The notes below the pieces were generated by a model that saw nothing but the letters and a program-made list of their open reading frames with translations, was not told the origin of the DNA and searched no databases. From Silene noctiflora (Eukaryota; Streptophyta; Magnoliopsida; Caryophyllales; Caryophyllaceae), in assembly GCA_009801015.1 (NCBI GenBank), contig VHZZ01004220.1:41282-64232 (forward strand): a stretch of DNA of 22,951 nt, given 5' to 3'. Shown one piece after another: positions 16,701 through 22,674 of the stretch. Position numbers and translations under genes: made by a program. Position 1 is the first letter of the stretch. Each line of letters opens with the position of its first letter.

Positions 16701-18243
16701 ATGGTTAGCTAATGTGATATGAATAAGTAACTCCAGTTTTGTGATTCTCTTGTAAATATAGTGTGTGATATAGAGATTTTAAGCAAGCTTTTCATTCAGT
16801 CTATTTCCAAATACATTTAGTGAACCATAATTTTGGCTTCTGGTAAAATTTTGTGATACTTTTAATCGATCCGACGATCCCTAGAAGTAGTAGAAGTGTC
16901 AAGTGTGCATCCAATGGGTTTTGGCTTCTCTCATCAAATTAGGTAAAACAGAACTAGATCTGCTGCGAAAGGATTTTTAGTTTGTCAAAGTTCCTTGTTA
17001 TGTTACTTCGACACTTCTTATGAGCTCGCATACCCATGTGCGACACGTGAAACTTGGACAGTGGTATGGCACTCTGGCACTTCATTTTTCAGACCAAGAA
17101 CTTGAATTTTTTTAATGAAATAGTAGTCTGACTCTTGGGTACGCACCTGTTTCCCACCCTTTGAAGTTTGAACCAAGTCTGAGTAACATCTTGCATTTAC
17201 ACCTGTTTCCCACCCTTCATAGCTTTATAATCGACTTCTTATATCTGAACTATACAATTCATCATCTTTTCCGTATTGTTTGCTGAAAATGGATTGTCAA
17301 CTATCCAGGAAGAAAGTAGGAGGGGCAGTGATGCCAAAGTTGGGGATTCAGATTGTATGTAGTTGTCTTGCGTTTTGGATCACACATTCTTTCTCGTGCC
17401 ACATCTTTCTCTATTCCAATTTATTGTAAATAAATTTACTGAAATGCCTTAACTTTAATTTGTTGGTAAAGTGAATGTATTAATTTATCGGCTGATATAA
17501 AAGTTTAAGATATAGGAGGTGTTTTCCTCTTCTAACATGATAAGTTTGTGTTTATAAATTGCTGCTACCTTGAGCCTTTTCACCCTAGCTCGAGAACGGG
17601 TATGCGAGAAGTGTCATACGTAAATGTCAGTAACATTTAAAACATTGATAAATTGATCGCGGTTCAGTCAATACCTTGTCACTATTTGATTGGTATTTGA
17701 TTCGTGAAACTTTTGTAGCTGGATCATGATTTGCTTTTCTATATGTTTGCAGACCTCTTGTTGGGACCAACTATAGTATGACCCTGCATGGAAAGCAATC
17801 TCAATATTTTGGTCACATAGTCATTGAAAAAACTCGACAGCAAAAGCAGAAGGATATGGTAGCGTTCATATTTGCAACTCTTGCTACTTTCTGATAGGGC
17901 TAGTCTGCTCCATGTGTGAATCCAAAAATTGAAACTCATTGATGTTCTCTTCAATTTTGTTTAATGTCCCTTTTAATTTTTTCTTCCAGAGAGAAGCAGT
18001 GTCCACCTCACATTCATCTCAGTCAAATACCCTTGAGTATGAGATGGCTCTTGAATGGCAATTACTGCAAGATAGATCAGATTTGTGTTGGAAATATTTG
18101 TATCAGGTTTACCAATTACGGTTGACTAAGATTTATCTTATTCTTTGATTGGTCAAATTGCCTGAGTCTTTTTGCCCATCTTTCTGCAGGATCAAGGGAA
18201 TGGAATGAGAAAACTGAACGCGCAACTCAAGTCTAAGAAGTGA
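1425..18243 (+). CDS. ASI1: ASI1/IBM2-like BAH and RRM domain protein, whole gene (10 coding exons)
   Basis: Spliced CDS: 1425-1784, 6057-6225, 6319-7337, 14423-14449, 15486-15578, 15842-15920, 16127-16217, 17753-17858, 17990-18106, 18190-18243. All junctions are GT-AG and keep one frame of about 704 residues. Order: BAH domain (about 35-177), Lys/Ser/Asp-rich disordered linker (178-516) with NLS-like SKKLKLD and SKKRK clusters, RRM-like fold (about 538-635), then a conserved tail (AVSTSHSSQ, Trp-rich helix). In Arabidopsis this architecture belongs to ASI1 (IBM2/SG1), which with EDM2 and AIPP1 binds genes with heterochromatic introns and promotes distal polyadenylation, for example of IBM1. 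The start is the ATG at 1425, the first in the spliced leader. Codon AGN at 15870-15871 is unresolved. Introns 2 and 4 (4.3 and 7.1 kb) are transposon-loaded. A BAH paralogue is possible, but BAH plus RRM favours ASI1. Confidence 0.85.
1785..3184. other. intron 2, first part: no recognised element
   Basis: Unique-looking AT-rich intronic DNA. A-rich runs occur between about 2340 and 2580. Short open frames around 2690-3087 have no recognisable protein character. Confidence 0.4.
3185..3355 (+). repeat. 80-bp tandem duplication with a partial third copy
   Basis: GGATAACAGTAATATCTTAC at 3185 recurs at 3265 with one change, and both copies continue through the same 68 bases or so (ATCATGGGCTCTTACAATGG, then CCAAGCTAAGGACTTA). 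A truncated third unit (ATCTTACATCATGGGA) begins near 3334. Near identity implies a recent local duplication. Confidence 0.85.
3380..3660. repeat. purine-to-pyrimidine foldback-like segment (MITE-like)
   Basis: The left half is purine-rich (TTTGGTAGC, GGAGGTGGAAGGATTTG) and the right half is pyrimidine-rich (CCTTCCCTTCCCTCCC, TATCCAAA). The halves are imperfect inverted copies, the build of a common class of palindromic plant MITEs. No target duplication was identified. Confidence 0.3.
3661..5101. other. intron 2, middle: no recognised element
   Basis: AT-rich intronic DNA. The open frame at 3898-4323 has no domain, an unusual cysteine-rich composition and no splice or start context, so I do not call it. 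A short inverted pair (AGCTCAACAAGC and GTTGAGCTTGTT, about 4422-4502) is the only structure seen. Confidence 0.35.
5102..5187 (+). repeat. 43-bp tandem duplication
   Basis: Two adjacent 43-bp copies (5102-5144 and 5145-5187) share TGGGTTGTTT and CTCCATACTCTAGAGATAGA, with two differences. Confidence 0.9.
5195..5497 (+). repeat. 168-bp tandem duplication, second copy truncated
   Basis: Copy 1 (5195-5362) starts AATACAACATTTGATATTAT; copy 2 starts at 5363 with the same block. They match with scattered substitutions through GACTTGGTC and GTGCTTTGATCTC to AACCTT, where copy 2 runs into the repeat at 5499. Confidence 0.85.
5499..5630 (+). mobile_element. hAT-like terminal fragment (CCCG/GGCCCG-rich)
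   Basis: TAGAGTTGTTCATGAACGAG followed by GGCCCGTTTGGCCCG, GGCCCGGCCCGCATCC and similar motifs is a widespread terminal sequence of non-autonomous hAT-type elements in eudicots. Only one end is recognised and no 8-bp duplication was found. Confidence 0.35.
5735..5830 (-). repeat. dispersed GTGTCG repeat fragment
   Basis: Carries AAGTGTCAAAGTAACACT at its right end, the inverse of the GTTACTTCGACACTTC terminus seen at 9273 and 16998, plus CGTGTTGTGTCGTGCCG. It is a degenerate relative of the MITE at 9269-9433. Confidence 0.45.
6057..6225 (+). CDS. ASI1: coding exon 3: C-terminal half of BAH
   Basis: Acceptor AATTCAG at 6056. Residues 121-176 plus one base: EAIAGKCNVMCIS, then NRQPSNDEL, ADYVFYRTFDV and KIAMID. 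This is the second half of the BAH fold and continues directly from NINPL of exon 2, as in plant BAH relatives. Donor GATG|GTGTGT in phase 1; the G joins TT of exon 4 to give Val177. Confidence 0.88.
6319..7337 (+). CDS. ASI1: coding exon 4: long disordered Lys/Ser-rich linker
   Basis: This 1,019-nt exon starts after acceptor GTCACAG and closes BAH with VELLLNKK. The rest (to residue 516) is low in hydrophobic residues and rich in Lys, Ser, Asp, Asn and Gly, with basic clusters RPSKKLKLD (about 350) and ISKKRKTNN (about 473) that look like nuclear localisation signals. No fold is recognised. It ends KEVTLPPL at donor CTC|GTAAGT. Read-through into intron 4 adds 17 residues and stops at TAG 7389-7391. 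Confidence 0.85.
7338..7965. other. intron 4, first part: no recognised element
   Basis: AT-rich DNA after the exon 4 donor. A short GTGAAG/GGTGAA micro-repeat lies near 7758-7778, and a degenerate pair GTGTCATACGTGTCG / CGACACTTGAATAC at about 7880-7925 may be another trace of the GTGTCG family. Confidence 0.35.
7973..8120 (+). pseudogene. RTE-type LINE reverse transcriptase, 3' end fragment 1
   Basis: Plus-strand translation gives LRRYGHVIRRLVNAPVRRLE followed, after stops, by a G-A-E-D-V-Q-I-K-H-G segment. It aligns with the C-terminal end of plant RTE-clade LINE polyproteins (LRWFGHV, APVRR, GRGRP, KTW). In-frame stops and eroded glycine/arginine positions show it is dead. It is only about 150 bp, as expected of a 5'-truncated LINE copy. 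Confidence 0.55.
8121..8640. other. intron 4: AT-rich spacer, nothing recognised
   Basis: AT-rich sequence with T runs, lying between two LINE fragments. It may include the 3' tail of the first. No open frame or repeat structure is supported. Confidence 0.35.
8649..9110 (+). pseudogene. RTE-type LINE reverse transcriptase, 3' end fragment 2
   Basis: Recognisable blocks in order: LRWMCGHTRND (8651), a frameshift, TNEVVREKVGVASIEDKMRE (8749 on), NRLRWFGHVRRKAPKAPVRR, and about 60 codons later LWRERNHVEDLV (about 9003). This is the diagnostic C-terminus of plant RTE LINEs (LRWFGHV...APVRR...WR.R.HV.D), which follows the reverse transcriptase domain. Frameshifts, loss of the GRGRPKKTW motif and a 51-bp internal duplication make it a pseudogene; the rest of the element is missing (5' truncation). 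It differs from the fragment at 7973, so the two are separate insertions or a broken pair. Confidence 0.75.
8690..8780 (+). repeat. 51-bp tandem duplication inside the LINE fragment
   Basis: ATAGTAGGTT, CACGAACGAGG and TGGTCCGAGAGAAAGTAGG at 8690-8729 recur at 8741-8780 with a single C/G change. The 51-bp step equals 17 codons. Because it duplicates only LINE coding sequence, it arose after, or in, this copy. Confidence 0.9.
9269..9433. mobile_element. 165-bp MITE, Mutator-like by 9-bp target duplication
   Basis: A perfect 9-bp direct repeat AATGATTAT flanks it (9260-9268 and 9434-9442). The ends are inverted: GTTACTCCGAC at 9273 against GTCGAAGTAAC at 9420-9430. The interior is dense in GTGTCGG/CCGACAC palindromes (CGGACACGTGTCG at 9321, CCGACACGTGTCGG at 9403). 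A 9-bp duplication points to MULE-type transposition. Related fragments occur at 5735-5830 and 16990-17080. Confidence 0.7.
9434..10386. other. intron 4: AT-rich spacer with a GC-rich repeat trace
   Basis: 9440-9600 is extremely AT-rich (ATTAAAATATTAATA type). 9625-9730 is GC-richer with ACCCGACACGAGACCC and TTTGACAGGTCTAAA, which looks like the end of an unplaced transposon. 9980-10386 holds nothing I recognise. Confidence 0.35.
10520..10540. repeat. small palindrome inside left MULE TIR
   Basis: TCGCTATGTGAAATAGCGAG: CGCTAT (10521-10526) pairs with ATAGCG (10532-10537). The matching right-arm copy is at 11501-11520 (CTCGCTAT/ATAGCGAG). The stem is kept in both arms while the loop has changed. 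Confidence 0.7.
10716..11445 (-). pseudogene. unidentified minus-strand gene-like sequence inside the MULE
   Basis: Reading minus-wards, a pyrimidine-rich leader-like stretch (about 11440-11300, CTCCACTCACATCTCTG then CT-rich) is followed by AT-rich, intron-like DNA, an exon-like block (about 11060-10980) after TTATGTAG, and an open frame of 82 codons (10964-10716) with VKILVSMVNPSGAYFDGSS and VYVKVQEFNTTRLDIPHKFG. I do not recognise the protein. Its position between MULE inverted repeats suggests a captured host-gene fragment (Pack-MULE), but expression and homology are untested. Confidence 0.3.
11523..12437. mobile_element. hAT-like non-autonomous element nested in the MULE right TIR
   Basis: Its ends are imperfect inverted repeats: TAGGGTCGGAACCAG on the left against CAGGGGGCGGAACTGG (reverse complement of the right end), both followed by a CTAGGGCT block. 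Flanks are AGCGAGTA (11515-11522) and AGCGAGTC (12438-12445), an 8-bp duplication with one change, as expected for hAT. Removing the insert and one flank restores the MULE TIR, which is independent proof of insertion. No transposase is encoded. The interior carries a tRNA-like segment and a (TA)n tract at 12361-12374. Confidence 0.72.
12180..12335 (-). mobile_element. tRNA-related SINE-like fragment
   Basis: On the minus strand GCCTTGGTGGTGTAACA (about 12329-12312) resembles a Pol III box A region, and about 25 bases on AGAGTTCGAAGC (12288-12277) resembles box B (GGTTCGANNCC). The spacing fits a tRNA-derived SINE head, followed by an unrelated body. No poly(A)/(T) tail with target duplication is defined, so this may be only a head relic. 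Confidence 0.4.
12589..13028. repeat. GAGCTCGAGC-rich repeat flanked by a 13-bp direct repeat
   Basis: ATTAGGATATTAA occurs at 12576-12588 and 13029-13041, directly bounding this segment. Inside are clustered CTCGAGC/GAGCTCGAG motifs (about 12690-12750 and 12950-12985), and the right end reads CGTTTCATTATCATCCCTA. Reversed, this gives TAGGGATGATAATG, a common hAT-type terminus. The left end does not match it, so the element is truncated or the direct repeat has another origin. Confidence 0.45.
13045..13704. other. intron 4: no recognised element
   Basis: AT-rich intronic DNA without open frames or repeats that I can define. Confidence 0.35.
13705..14043. repeat. 339-bp imperfect inverted-terminus repeat
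   Basis: The left end GCACGGTTTAAAATC is inverted as GATTTAAACCATGTGC at the right. The interior has CGGTATCAGTCGCGGTGG and TACTGATAC...GACGTATCGG, wording typical of a plant MULE-derived MITE group. No clear target duplication is present, so boundaries may be off by a few bases. Confidence 0.45.
14423..14449 (+). CDS. ASI1: coding exon 5: 27-nt microexon
   Basis: Nine codons, DKSKWFTDG, between acceptor TTTACAG and an ideal donor GGT|GTAAGT; phase 0 on both sides. The K-S-K-W-F wording immediately before the RRM is shared by plant BAH-RRM proteins, which supports a real exon. It sits 7.1 kb downstream of exon 4. Confidence 0.75.
14450..15485. other. intron 5: no recognised element
   Basis: T-rich intron between the microexon and the first RRM exon. 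It has a (TG)n-like stretch at 14908-14947 and otherwise nothing to annotate. Confidence 0.5.
15486..15578 (+). CDS. ASI1: coding exon 6: RRM start (RNP2-like)
   Basis: 31 codons: LWEDRINGANDQGK, then KLVLLQNLDPTYSADEVQ. LVLLQNLDP is the beta-1/RNP2-like strand and YSADEVQ starts helix 1. Acceptor CTCTTAG, donor CAG|GTGTGA, phase 0. Confidence 0.85.
15842..15920 (+). CDS. ASI1: coding exon 7: RRM helix 1 to strand 2
   Basis: Encodes GIILNGFHE, an ambiguous Ser/Arg codon (N at 15871), then CTVKIVQHTATSSPHA. Acceptor TTTTCCCCAG, donor GCTG|GTATGT in phase 1. The N falls inside the coding frame but cannot create a stop, because AGN encodes only Ser or Arg. Confidence 0.82.
16127..16217 (+). CDS. 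ASI1: coding exon 8: RRM RNP1 strand and helix 2
   Basis: Encodes GQAFAIFSNREVAEMVMRKL, then EQGCLMLPDGR. GQAFAIFSN occupies the RNP1/beta-3 position and lacks the usual two aromatics, so it may be a degenerate, protein-binding RRM. Acceptor TTCTTGTAG, donor GGAAG|GTTTGT in phase 2. Confidence 0.85.
16640..16661 (+). repeat. (C)22 homopolymer
   Basis: Twenty-two consecutive C residues follow TAATAATGT. The minus strand is a G run that could form a G-quadruplex; on the transcript strand it is C-rich. The true length is likely uncertain because such runs mis-assemble. Confidence 0.9.
16990..17085 (+). repeat. dispersed GTGTCG-family fragment
   Basis: GTTACTTCGACACTTC (16999 on), then GCGACACGTGAAAC and GGCACTTCA. 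The same terminus as the MITE at 9269-9433, but without a matching right end or target duplication. Confidence 0.45.
17753..17858 (+). CDS. ASI1: coding exon 9: end of RRM and linker
   Basis: Completes the Arg codon and encodes PLVGTNYSMTLHGKQ, then YFGHIVIEKT and a basic QQKQKDM end. The phase (2 into 0) fits exon 8 exactly. PLVG and the GH-I-x-I strand match the family order. Acceptor TTTGCAG, donor ATG|GTAGCG. Confidence 0.85.
17990..18106 (+). CDS. ASI1: coding exon 10: conserved C-terminal segment
   Basis: 39 codons: REAVSTSHSSQSNTLEYEMA, then LEWQLLQDRSDLCWKYLYQ. The AVSTSHSSQ-NT-E-EMA block followed by a Trp-containing amphipathic helix is characteristic of the end of plant ASI1-type proteins. 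Acceptor TTCTTCCAG, donor CAG|GTTTAC, phase 0. Confidence 0.85.
18190..18243 (+). CDS. ASI1: coding exon 11: C-terminus and stop
   Basis: 17 codons, DQGNGMRKLNAQLKSKK, then TGA at 18241-18243. Acceptor TTTCTGCAG. The lysine-rich end is normal for the family. Confidence 0.82.
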   Translation, partial: DQGNGMRKLNAQLKSKK

Positions 18244-18720
18244 GCCTGGAATCTGGCTGCCAGTAGGGTTTAATCCAAGCTGAAAGTCATATCTAAAGAA
18301 CCGGTATGTCCTCCATTCTGGTGCATATTTGCCACGTGAATTAGTCAGTTAAATTGATGGTCTGCAGATCATTGTCATGTAAATGCTGCAGAGACTGCTG
18401 TGATATGTTAGGAACTAGAGATCACATTTTGGCGAAAAGTTTGAGCATGAATGCATGCAATCGAAAGCAGATATTTCCAGATCCAGACTTTCAGTTGCCT
18501 TTGGTGCCACTCAGATCTTTTATAATGTTTTTTGCTCACCATCTTGCTTAGGGTTGAGAGCTGGCATGACTACCGATTAGTGATCAGTATATGTACATAC
18601 ATGTAAATGAGCTTCATGTTGGCTATTGGTGATAGCAATTCTTGTTTTAGTAATGATATCACAAGTAGTTTCCTGTCACTTGCCTCCAGCAGGGTTCTGA
18701 TATCTAGTTCTTTTTTTCAT
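18244..18720 (+). other. probable 3'UTR with a small intron (18304-18367)
   Basis: After the stop codon a donor CCG|GTATGT (18304) and acceptor GTCTGCAG (18367) mark a likely 64-bp 3'UTR intron. Downstream sequence is non-coding, with T-rich runs and several near-upstream-like AATGA/TAAATG elements from about 18600. No single polyadenylation site is compelling, so the end is an estimate. An intron after the stop may make the transcript sensitive to nonsense-mediated decay, depending on distance. Confidence 0.4.
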
Positions 18721-19704
18721 TTTTTTTATTTTTTTATACTTTTGACGCCCAGAGCTGCTCATATCTTGTTTCCTAGTTGTGGTAGTTAGAAACAAAGAGG
18801 ATGGGGGCAATGAAAGAGTTGGAGACAACATTGTTGTCTTGTGTGGCATTTCTGAAGTCTCCACTAACGCCGTTGCTACTGTGTCACCAAGCAGGCTTTG
18901 CGAAATCGTACAAAATTGCAAATTTGGAGTATGTCACAAAACTTTATCCCCTAGTGTGTAGGGTTGGCAATTGACGCAATTTTCCAAGACTTGTGAGCCT
19001 GCCCTCCATACCGGGCTGGTTCAAGGTTGCATTTCCCGAGCCCGGCTCGCTAAGGCGCTAACATATATAATTGCCTTTGATGTCATGAAGGATTCCCATT
19101 CCTTGCAAAATACGATAACTTTAATTGAGTTTAATTTAAGTTTGTTTTTACTATTTCTTTTGATAATGCTATGGCCTGTATTAAGTAGACATGGTTCATC
19201 AAAAGGGACATAGAATGTAGTAAAGAAAGGGAAAGGGGGAAAAATGAATGAAGATTACCTCATAGTTACAAACTCTTAGAATGTTGTAGGTTACTCCATT
19301 GGTGGTGTCATAGGCACGGCACCGGTGGTAGAGTGGTAGTGACGGTTCCAAGTGGTAGAGGCGGTGATGGGGAGGTGAAGGGGAGTCAGAGGTCATCCGG
19401 CGATGGGAGGCACTGTGCTAGACGCCACTCGGAGCTGGGCTGGCGGCAGGGCCTGATTTGTGGCAAGGTTTACTAGTGTGTCATAGTTCATAGTTCATAC
19501 CATCATTATGTTGGCCAAGCTTTACACATTTTTGTTGAATTTGATAGAACAACTACAATGAGATGTAAATCATAAAAAAATAGGTATTGTAATTGGTGAT
19601 GAAGTATAATTTTCACAAGTAAACTTCCCTGGAAGAAATGTTTCTTGACTCACAGGTTTCAATTTATAGATTTAGTTTACGACCTAAAGAGTATACTATA
19701 CGGA
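18721..19704. other. downstream intergenic DNA
   Basis: No gene is supported. A 60-codon plus-strand frame at 18779-18961 (NIVVLCGISEVSTNAVATVS) is unrecognised and lacks gene context. TAGGGTTGGCAATTGACGCA at 18959 followed by CGAGCCCGGCTCGC resembles a hAT-type terminus. 19300-19450 is rich in GGTGG/GGCGG repeats, a complement-like echo of the C-rich block at 385-640. Confidence 0.35.
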
Positions 19705-20732
19705 TGTCGGGTTTTAGTCGTCCTTCCTGAATCAAAAACAATTTGTAAAAATCCAATTTAAGTAGTATGGTCGAACGCGAAGATGGGGGGTTTATACTCG
19801 GTTTACTTAAGTCCTAGTCTAGTCAAATAATTAGGAAAGTTGATATAAAGAACTAAATTATAACTAGGGCGAATAAACAACAAGGTTAAACTAAGGCAAA
19901 TGATTGTAAACAATATACTAAAAGCTAGGGTTTATGGGTTCGCTCAATAAGGTAGACTAGATTATGGGGTCAACAAGCAATGGGTAATGTCAAGGTTAAG
20001 GTTTAGTCACTAATCTCTTAGTTTACCTAAAGTCCTTCACAAAGCCTTCACTTTGATTCAAACTCAACATGCAAATGCTATCTAGCATCTCCTATCATTG
20101 TCATTCAAGAGGATACTAAGCATAAATCAATAAAAGGCTTGAACTTTCATACAAACATTTCATCAAACATCCCATATTTACATACATGAAAACCAAACAA
20201 TTACCTAAAACCTATGTGTTAACTACCCATATTCATAGTCCAAACCTCACTCAAGATCCCCCTTAAACCCTTGAGGGGACTACTCACTCATGCTAACAAG
20301 ACACATGTAAACATTTGGAGAAACAAGCATGAACAAAGCAACAAACATTATGCTAATTCAAACAACAAGTAAAATGAACTTTGAAATGTAAACAATTCAA
20401 GACAAAAGTGAAATAAGGAAGGAATTGTACCCAACAACAACGAAAGCTTCAAACTTTGGATTAATAATGGAAGAGATTCTTCAATATCTCCAATTACAAC
20501 CCAACTACTAAACGTAAACAACCCAACTAAAGTAGAATAAACTAATTTGTAGAGTAATTAAAGCTTAATTAAGGAAAGATTAAAGTTTGATTAAGGAAAG
20601 ATTAACATGAACAAGGAAATAATTTCAGATCTAGGGTATTGTGTCTAGTACAAATTATGACGATCTATATATAGTGTTCTGATAATTAGGTCAAACAAAG
20701 AAGGAGAGGACAAAAGTGCGGAGAGGGGGTCT

Positions 20733-20868
20733 GGGTCGGTCAACCGGCCGCCGGTCCTTGACCGGCTCAAGATCAACTGGAGGTTCTTCTAAAATTTGGC
20801 GTTTCCTTGATATAACAGTGGTTCTGGGCCGGTTAATCGGGCGCCGGCCCTAGACCGACTCAGAACCA
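20733..20868. repeat. two GC-rich palindromic units in LTR U3
   Basis: Unit 1 (20733-20768) reads GGTCGGTCAACCGGCCGCCGG..., and unit 2 (20821-20868) is bounded by GGTTCTG and CAGAACC with CGGGCGCCGGCCC at the centre. Unit 3 lies beyond the inserted element at 22393-22439 (GGACTCTCA/TGAGAGTCC arms). They are GC islands in AT-rich DNA just upstream of the LTR TATA box, and so may be promoter elements. Confidence 0.7.
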
Positions 20869-20945
20869 ACTGTAACTTCACTTCAAAAAGATCTTCCATT
20901 ATGATAAGTATATTTTATATAGGATTTTACCCCTCATATTAACTC

Positions 20946-22379
20946 GGTTTTATTTGATAATTGCACTTTTATTGGTGTTATTTGAGCTAATTTCGTGTTC
21001 TAGTTGTTTTGCTCGTACTTAACATGTTTTGTGGGAAATATAGCTTTTAGTAGCTATCTTCCGTCGAATAAGCAAGAATCGGATCACGAGTCTAAAGGGA
21101 AACCAAGATGGACCATGCAAGCAATAGGAAATGGGTTGATGAAGAAATGTAGAAGCAAAATGGCCCAAGAACAAGATCATGTACAAATGTAAACAAATGA
21201 GTAAATGAAGCCCAAAAGAAATCCAAGATTGAATGTGGAAATATCTAAATAGGATTCCGAGCATTTTCCACATCAAACAAGCATTTACCGGACAATTAAG
21301 GACGCATCAAATGATTTATTGGATTATCGGGTCATTTACTATGGCCATTTAAGGCCATATAGACGGATCACTGCATCCCCGATCGGGGATACCATGGTCT
21401 ATGTTGTTTACGTTTCTACTCCACCTCCTATATAAAAGAGGTCACATCCAACCATTTGGATATCTCATTCTCTCCGGAATTTGATCAATGTTCTTAGAAT
21501 TCCTAACATTTCCTCTTCCTCATTTCATTACGTAGTTTACATACATTTCGGTTTTTAGTTGTAATACACTAAATCATTTTAATCATTCAACAATTCACAT
21601 TTGCAATTCAAGTTTATTTAGTTATTCTTCATCTTCAAGTTATGCATTTCCTTATTGTTCTTTATTTCCAATTATGGTAATAGTTTCTAGTTCATTTATG
21701 TTGTTTATTTTATAGTTTTTGTTTCATTACAAGTTTCAATTTTACATCATAGTTTTCACATTATGTTTGCATTTAGCATTTTCACTTGTTATCATTTTCA
21801 CATGAGTAGCTAAAATTTTTAGTCTAGGGATTAGGGGAGTCATGCATAATTGATAAATAAAATAAGTTGTTTAATTGATTGTTCACTTATCATTTCTACC
21901 ATGTTGCATTGTAATGTTAGTTTACGATTAGTGACCATAGTCTTGAACTAAATTCGTTATACATTCTATAAGTCGAGAGACACAGAAGTGTATTAGAACT
22001 AAACATGTGTAGTGGATCGACCTAGCTCATAGTGAAAGCTTGTTAGGACCCGATTCAAGGCCGGTGCTAATAGTAAAAGCTGGGTATCGTTAGGCCTAGA
22101 TGATTATTTGTGAATACTAATTTTATAACTATTTAAATATCAATTTGCATGTATGACCCAACCCCCTAGATGTCTTTTACTTTACTGTTTGCATTTTATA
22201 TCTAACTTTGCATAAACCATTCTGTCATCATTCATAACTAGTGACTAATCAAGATAAAATTCGCCCCATAACAACTAATTCGCAACTCCCTTCTCCCTGT
22301 GGATTCGACCCCTAAATACTACATTAATTTCTATTACTAAGGTAATTTATTTTTGATAGGTTAGCGACGACCTGTTCAA
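20946..22379 (+). mobile_element. LTR-like insertion inside the minus-strand LTR (probable solo LTR)
   Basis: A perfect 8-bp direct repeat ATTAACTC bounds it (20938-20945 and 22380-22387), and it separates LTR palindrome units 2 and 3. Plus-strand LTR features are a TATA box TATAAAAG (21431-21438), a 16-bp palindrome ATCCCCGATCGGGGAT (21375-21390), U5-like CCCTGTGGATTCGACCCC (22298 on) and a GCGACGACCTGTTCA end. There is no interior or coding sequence, so it is a solo LTR. The 5' edge lacks a clean TG and 8 bp exceeds the usual 5-bp duplication, so the exact ends are uncertain. Confidence 0.6.
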
Positions 22380-22392
22380 ATTAACTCATGAG

Positions 22393-22439
22393 GGACTCTC
22401 AGCCGGTGGACCGGCTGCCGGGCGACCGGTTGAGAGTCC
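22393..22439. repeat. third GC-rich palindromic unit of the minus-strand LTR
   Basis: GGACTCTCA (22393-22401) and TGAGAGTCC (22431-22439) form a perfect 9-bp stem around CCGGTGGACCGGCTGCCGGG. It matches units 1 and 2 in composition and central CCGG motifs. Confidence 0.8.
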
Positions 22440-22660
22440 TCCTATGCATTTCTTCCCTCCTTTTTCCCATTGCTAGCTTCATGTGCTACTTTGCTTGCTT
22501 TCTTAATCCTCTTTTGGCTCAAATTATGCAAGATGAGACGACAAATCATAGCATGGGACTAAAGACGTAAAATACAAGCCAAAAATGCCAAAACCGCTTT
22601 AATTAGAGACAAAATGCATAAGGAATAATGGGGAAATTGCTACCAAATAAACACATATCA

Positions 22661-22674
22661 AACCTCCCCACACG
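22661..22674 (-). other. polypurine tract of the minus-strand retrotransposon
   Basis: The minus strand reads GTGTGGGGAGGTT immediately before the LTR start TGATATG. In plant Ty3-type elements this purine tract primes plus-strand DNA synthesis. It fixes the element's orientation: the interior lies to the right. Confidence 0.75.

Larger units (their letters stand above)
16218..17752. other. intron 8: poly-C tract, repeat fragment, possible cryptic exon
   Basis: A 1.5-kb intron. It contains a 22-base C run (16640-16661), a GTGTCG-family fragment (about 16990-17080, GTTACTTCGACACTTC), an 18-bp direct repeat CACCTGTTTCCCACCCTT (17146 and 17202) and an exon-like 46-bp block at 17309-17354. No transposon with clean ends was found. 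Confidence 0.5.
19705..22660 (-). mobile_element. 3' LTR of a minus-strand Ty3-type retrotransposon
   Basis: On the minus strand the LTR starts TGATATGTG at 22660, next to a polypurine tract, and ends ACCCGACA at 19705 (TG...CA ends). The possible flanking duplication is ACGGA (19700-19704); its partner is outside the window. A minus-strand TATA box, ACTATATATAGATC, lies at 20662-20675. U3 carries three GC-rich palindromes. The LTR is interrupted by the insert at 20946-22379; without it and one 8-bp flank the LTR is about 1.5 kb. Confidence 0.75.

Noticed and set aside
18779..18961. 60-codon frame with protein-like composition downstream of the gene
   Set aside because: Not recognised, short, no splice or promoter context; kept only as a remark under the intergenic region.
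19199..19396. Minus-strand Ser/Pro/His-rich frame
   Set aside because: Produced by the GGTGG/GGCGG-rich repeat composition, with no conserved motif.
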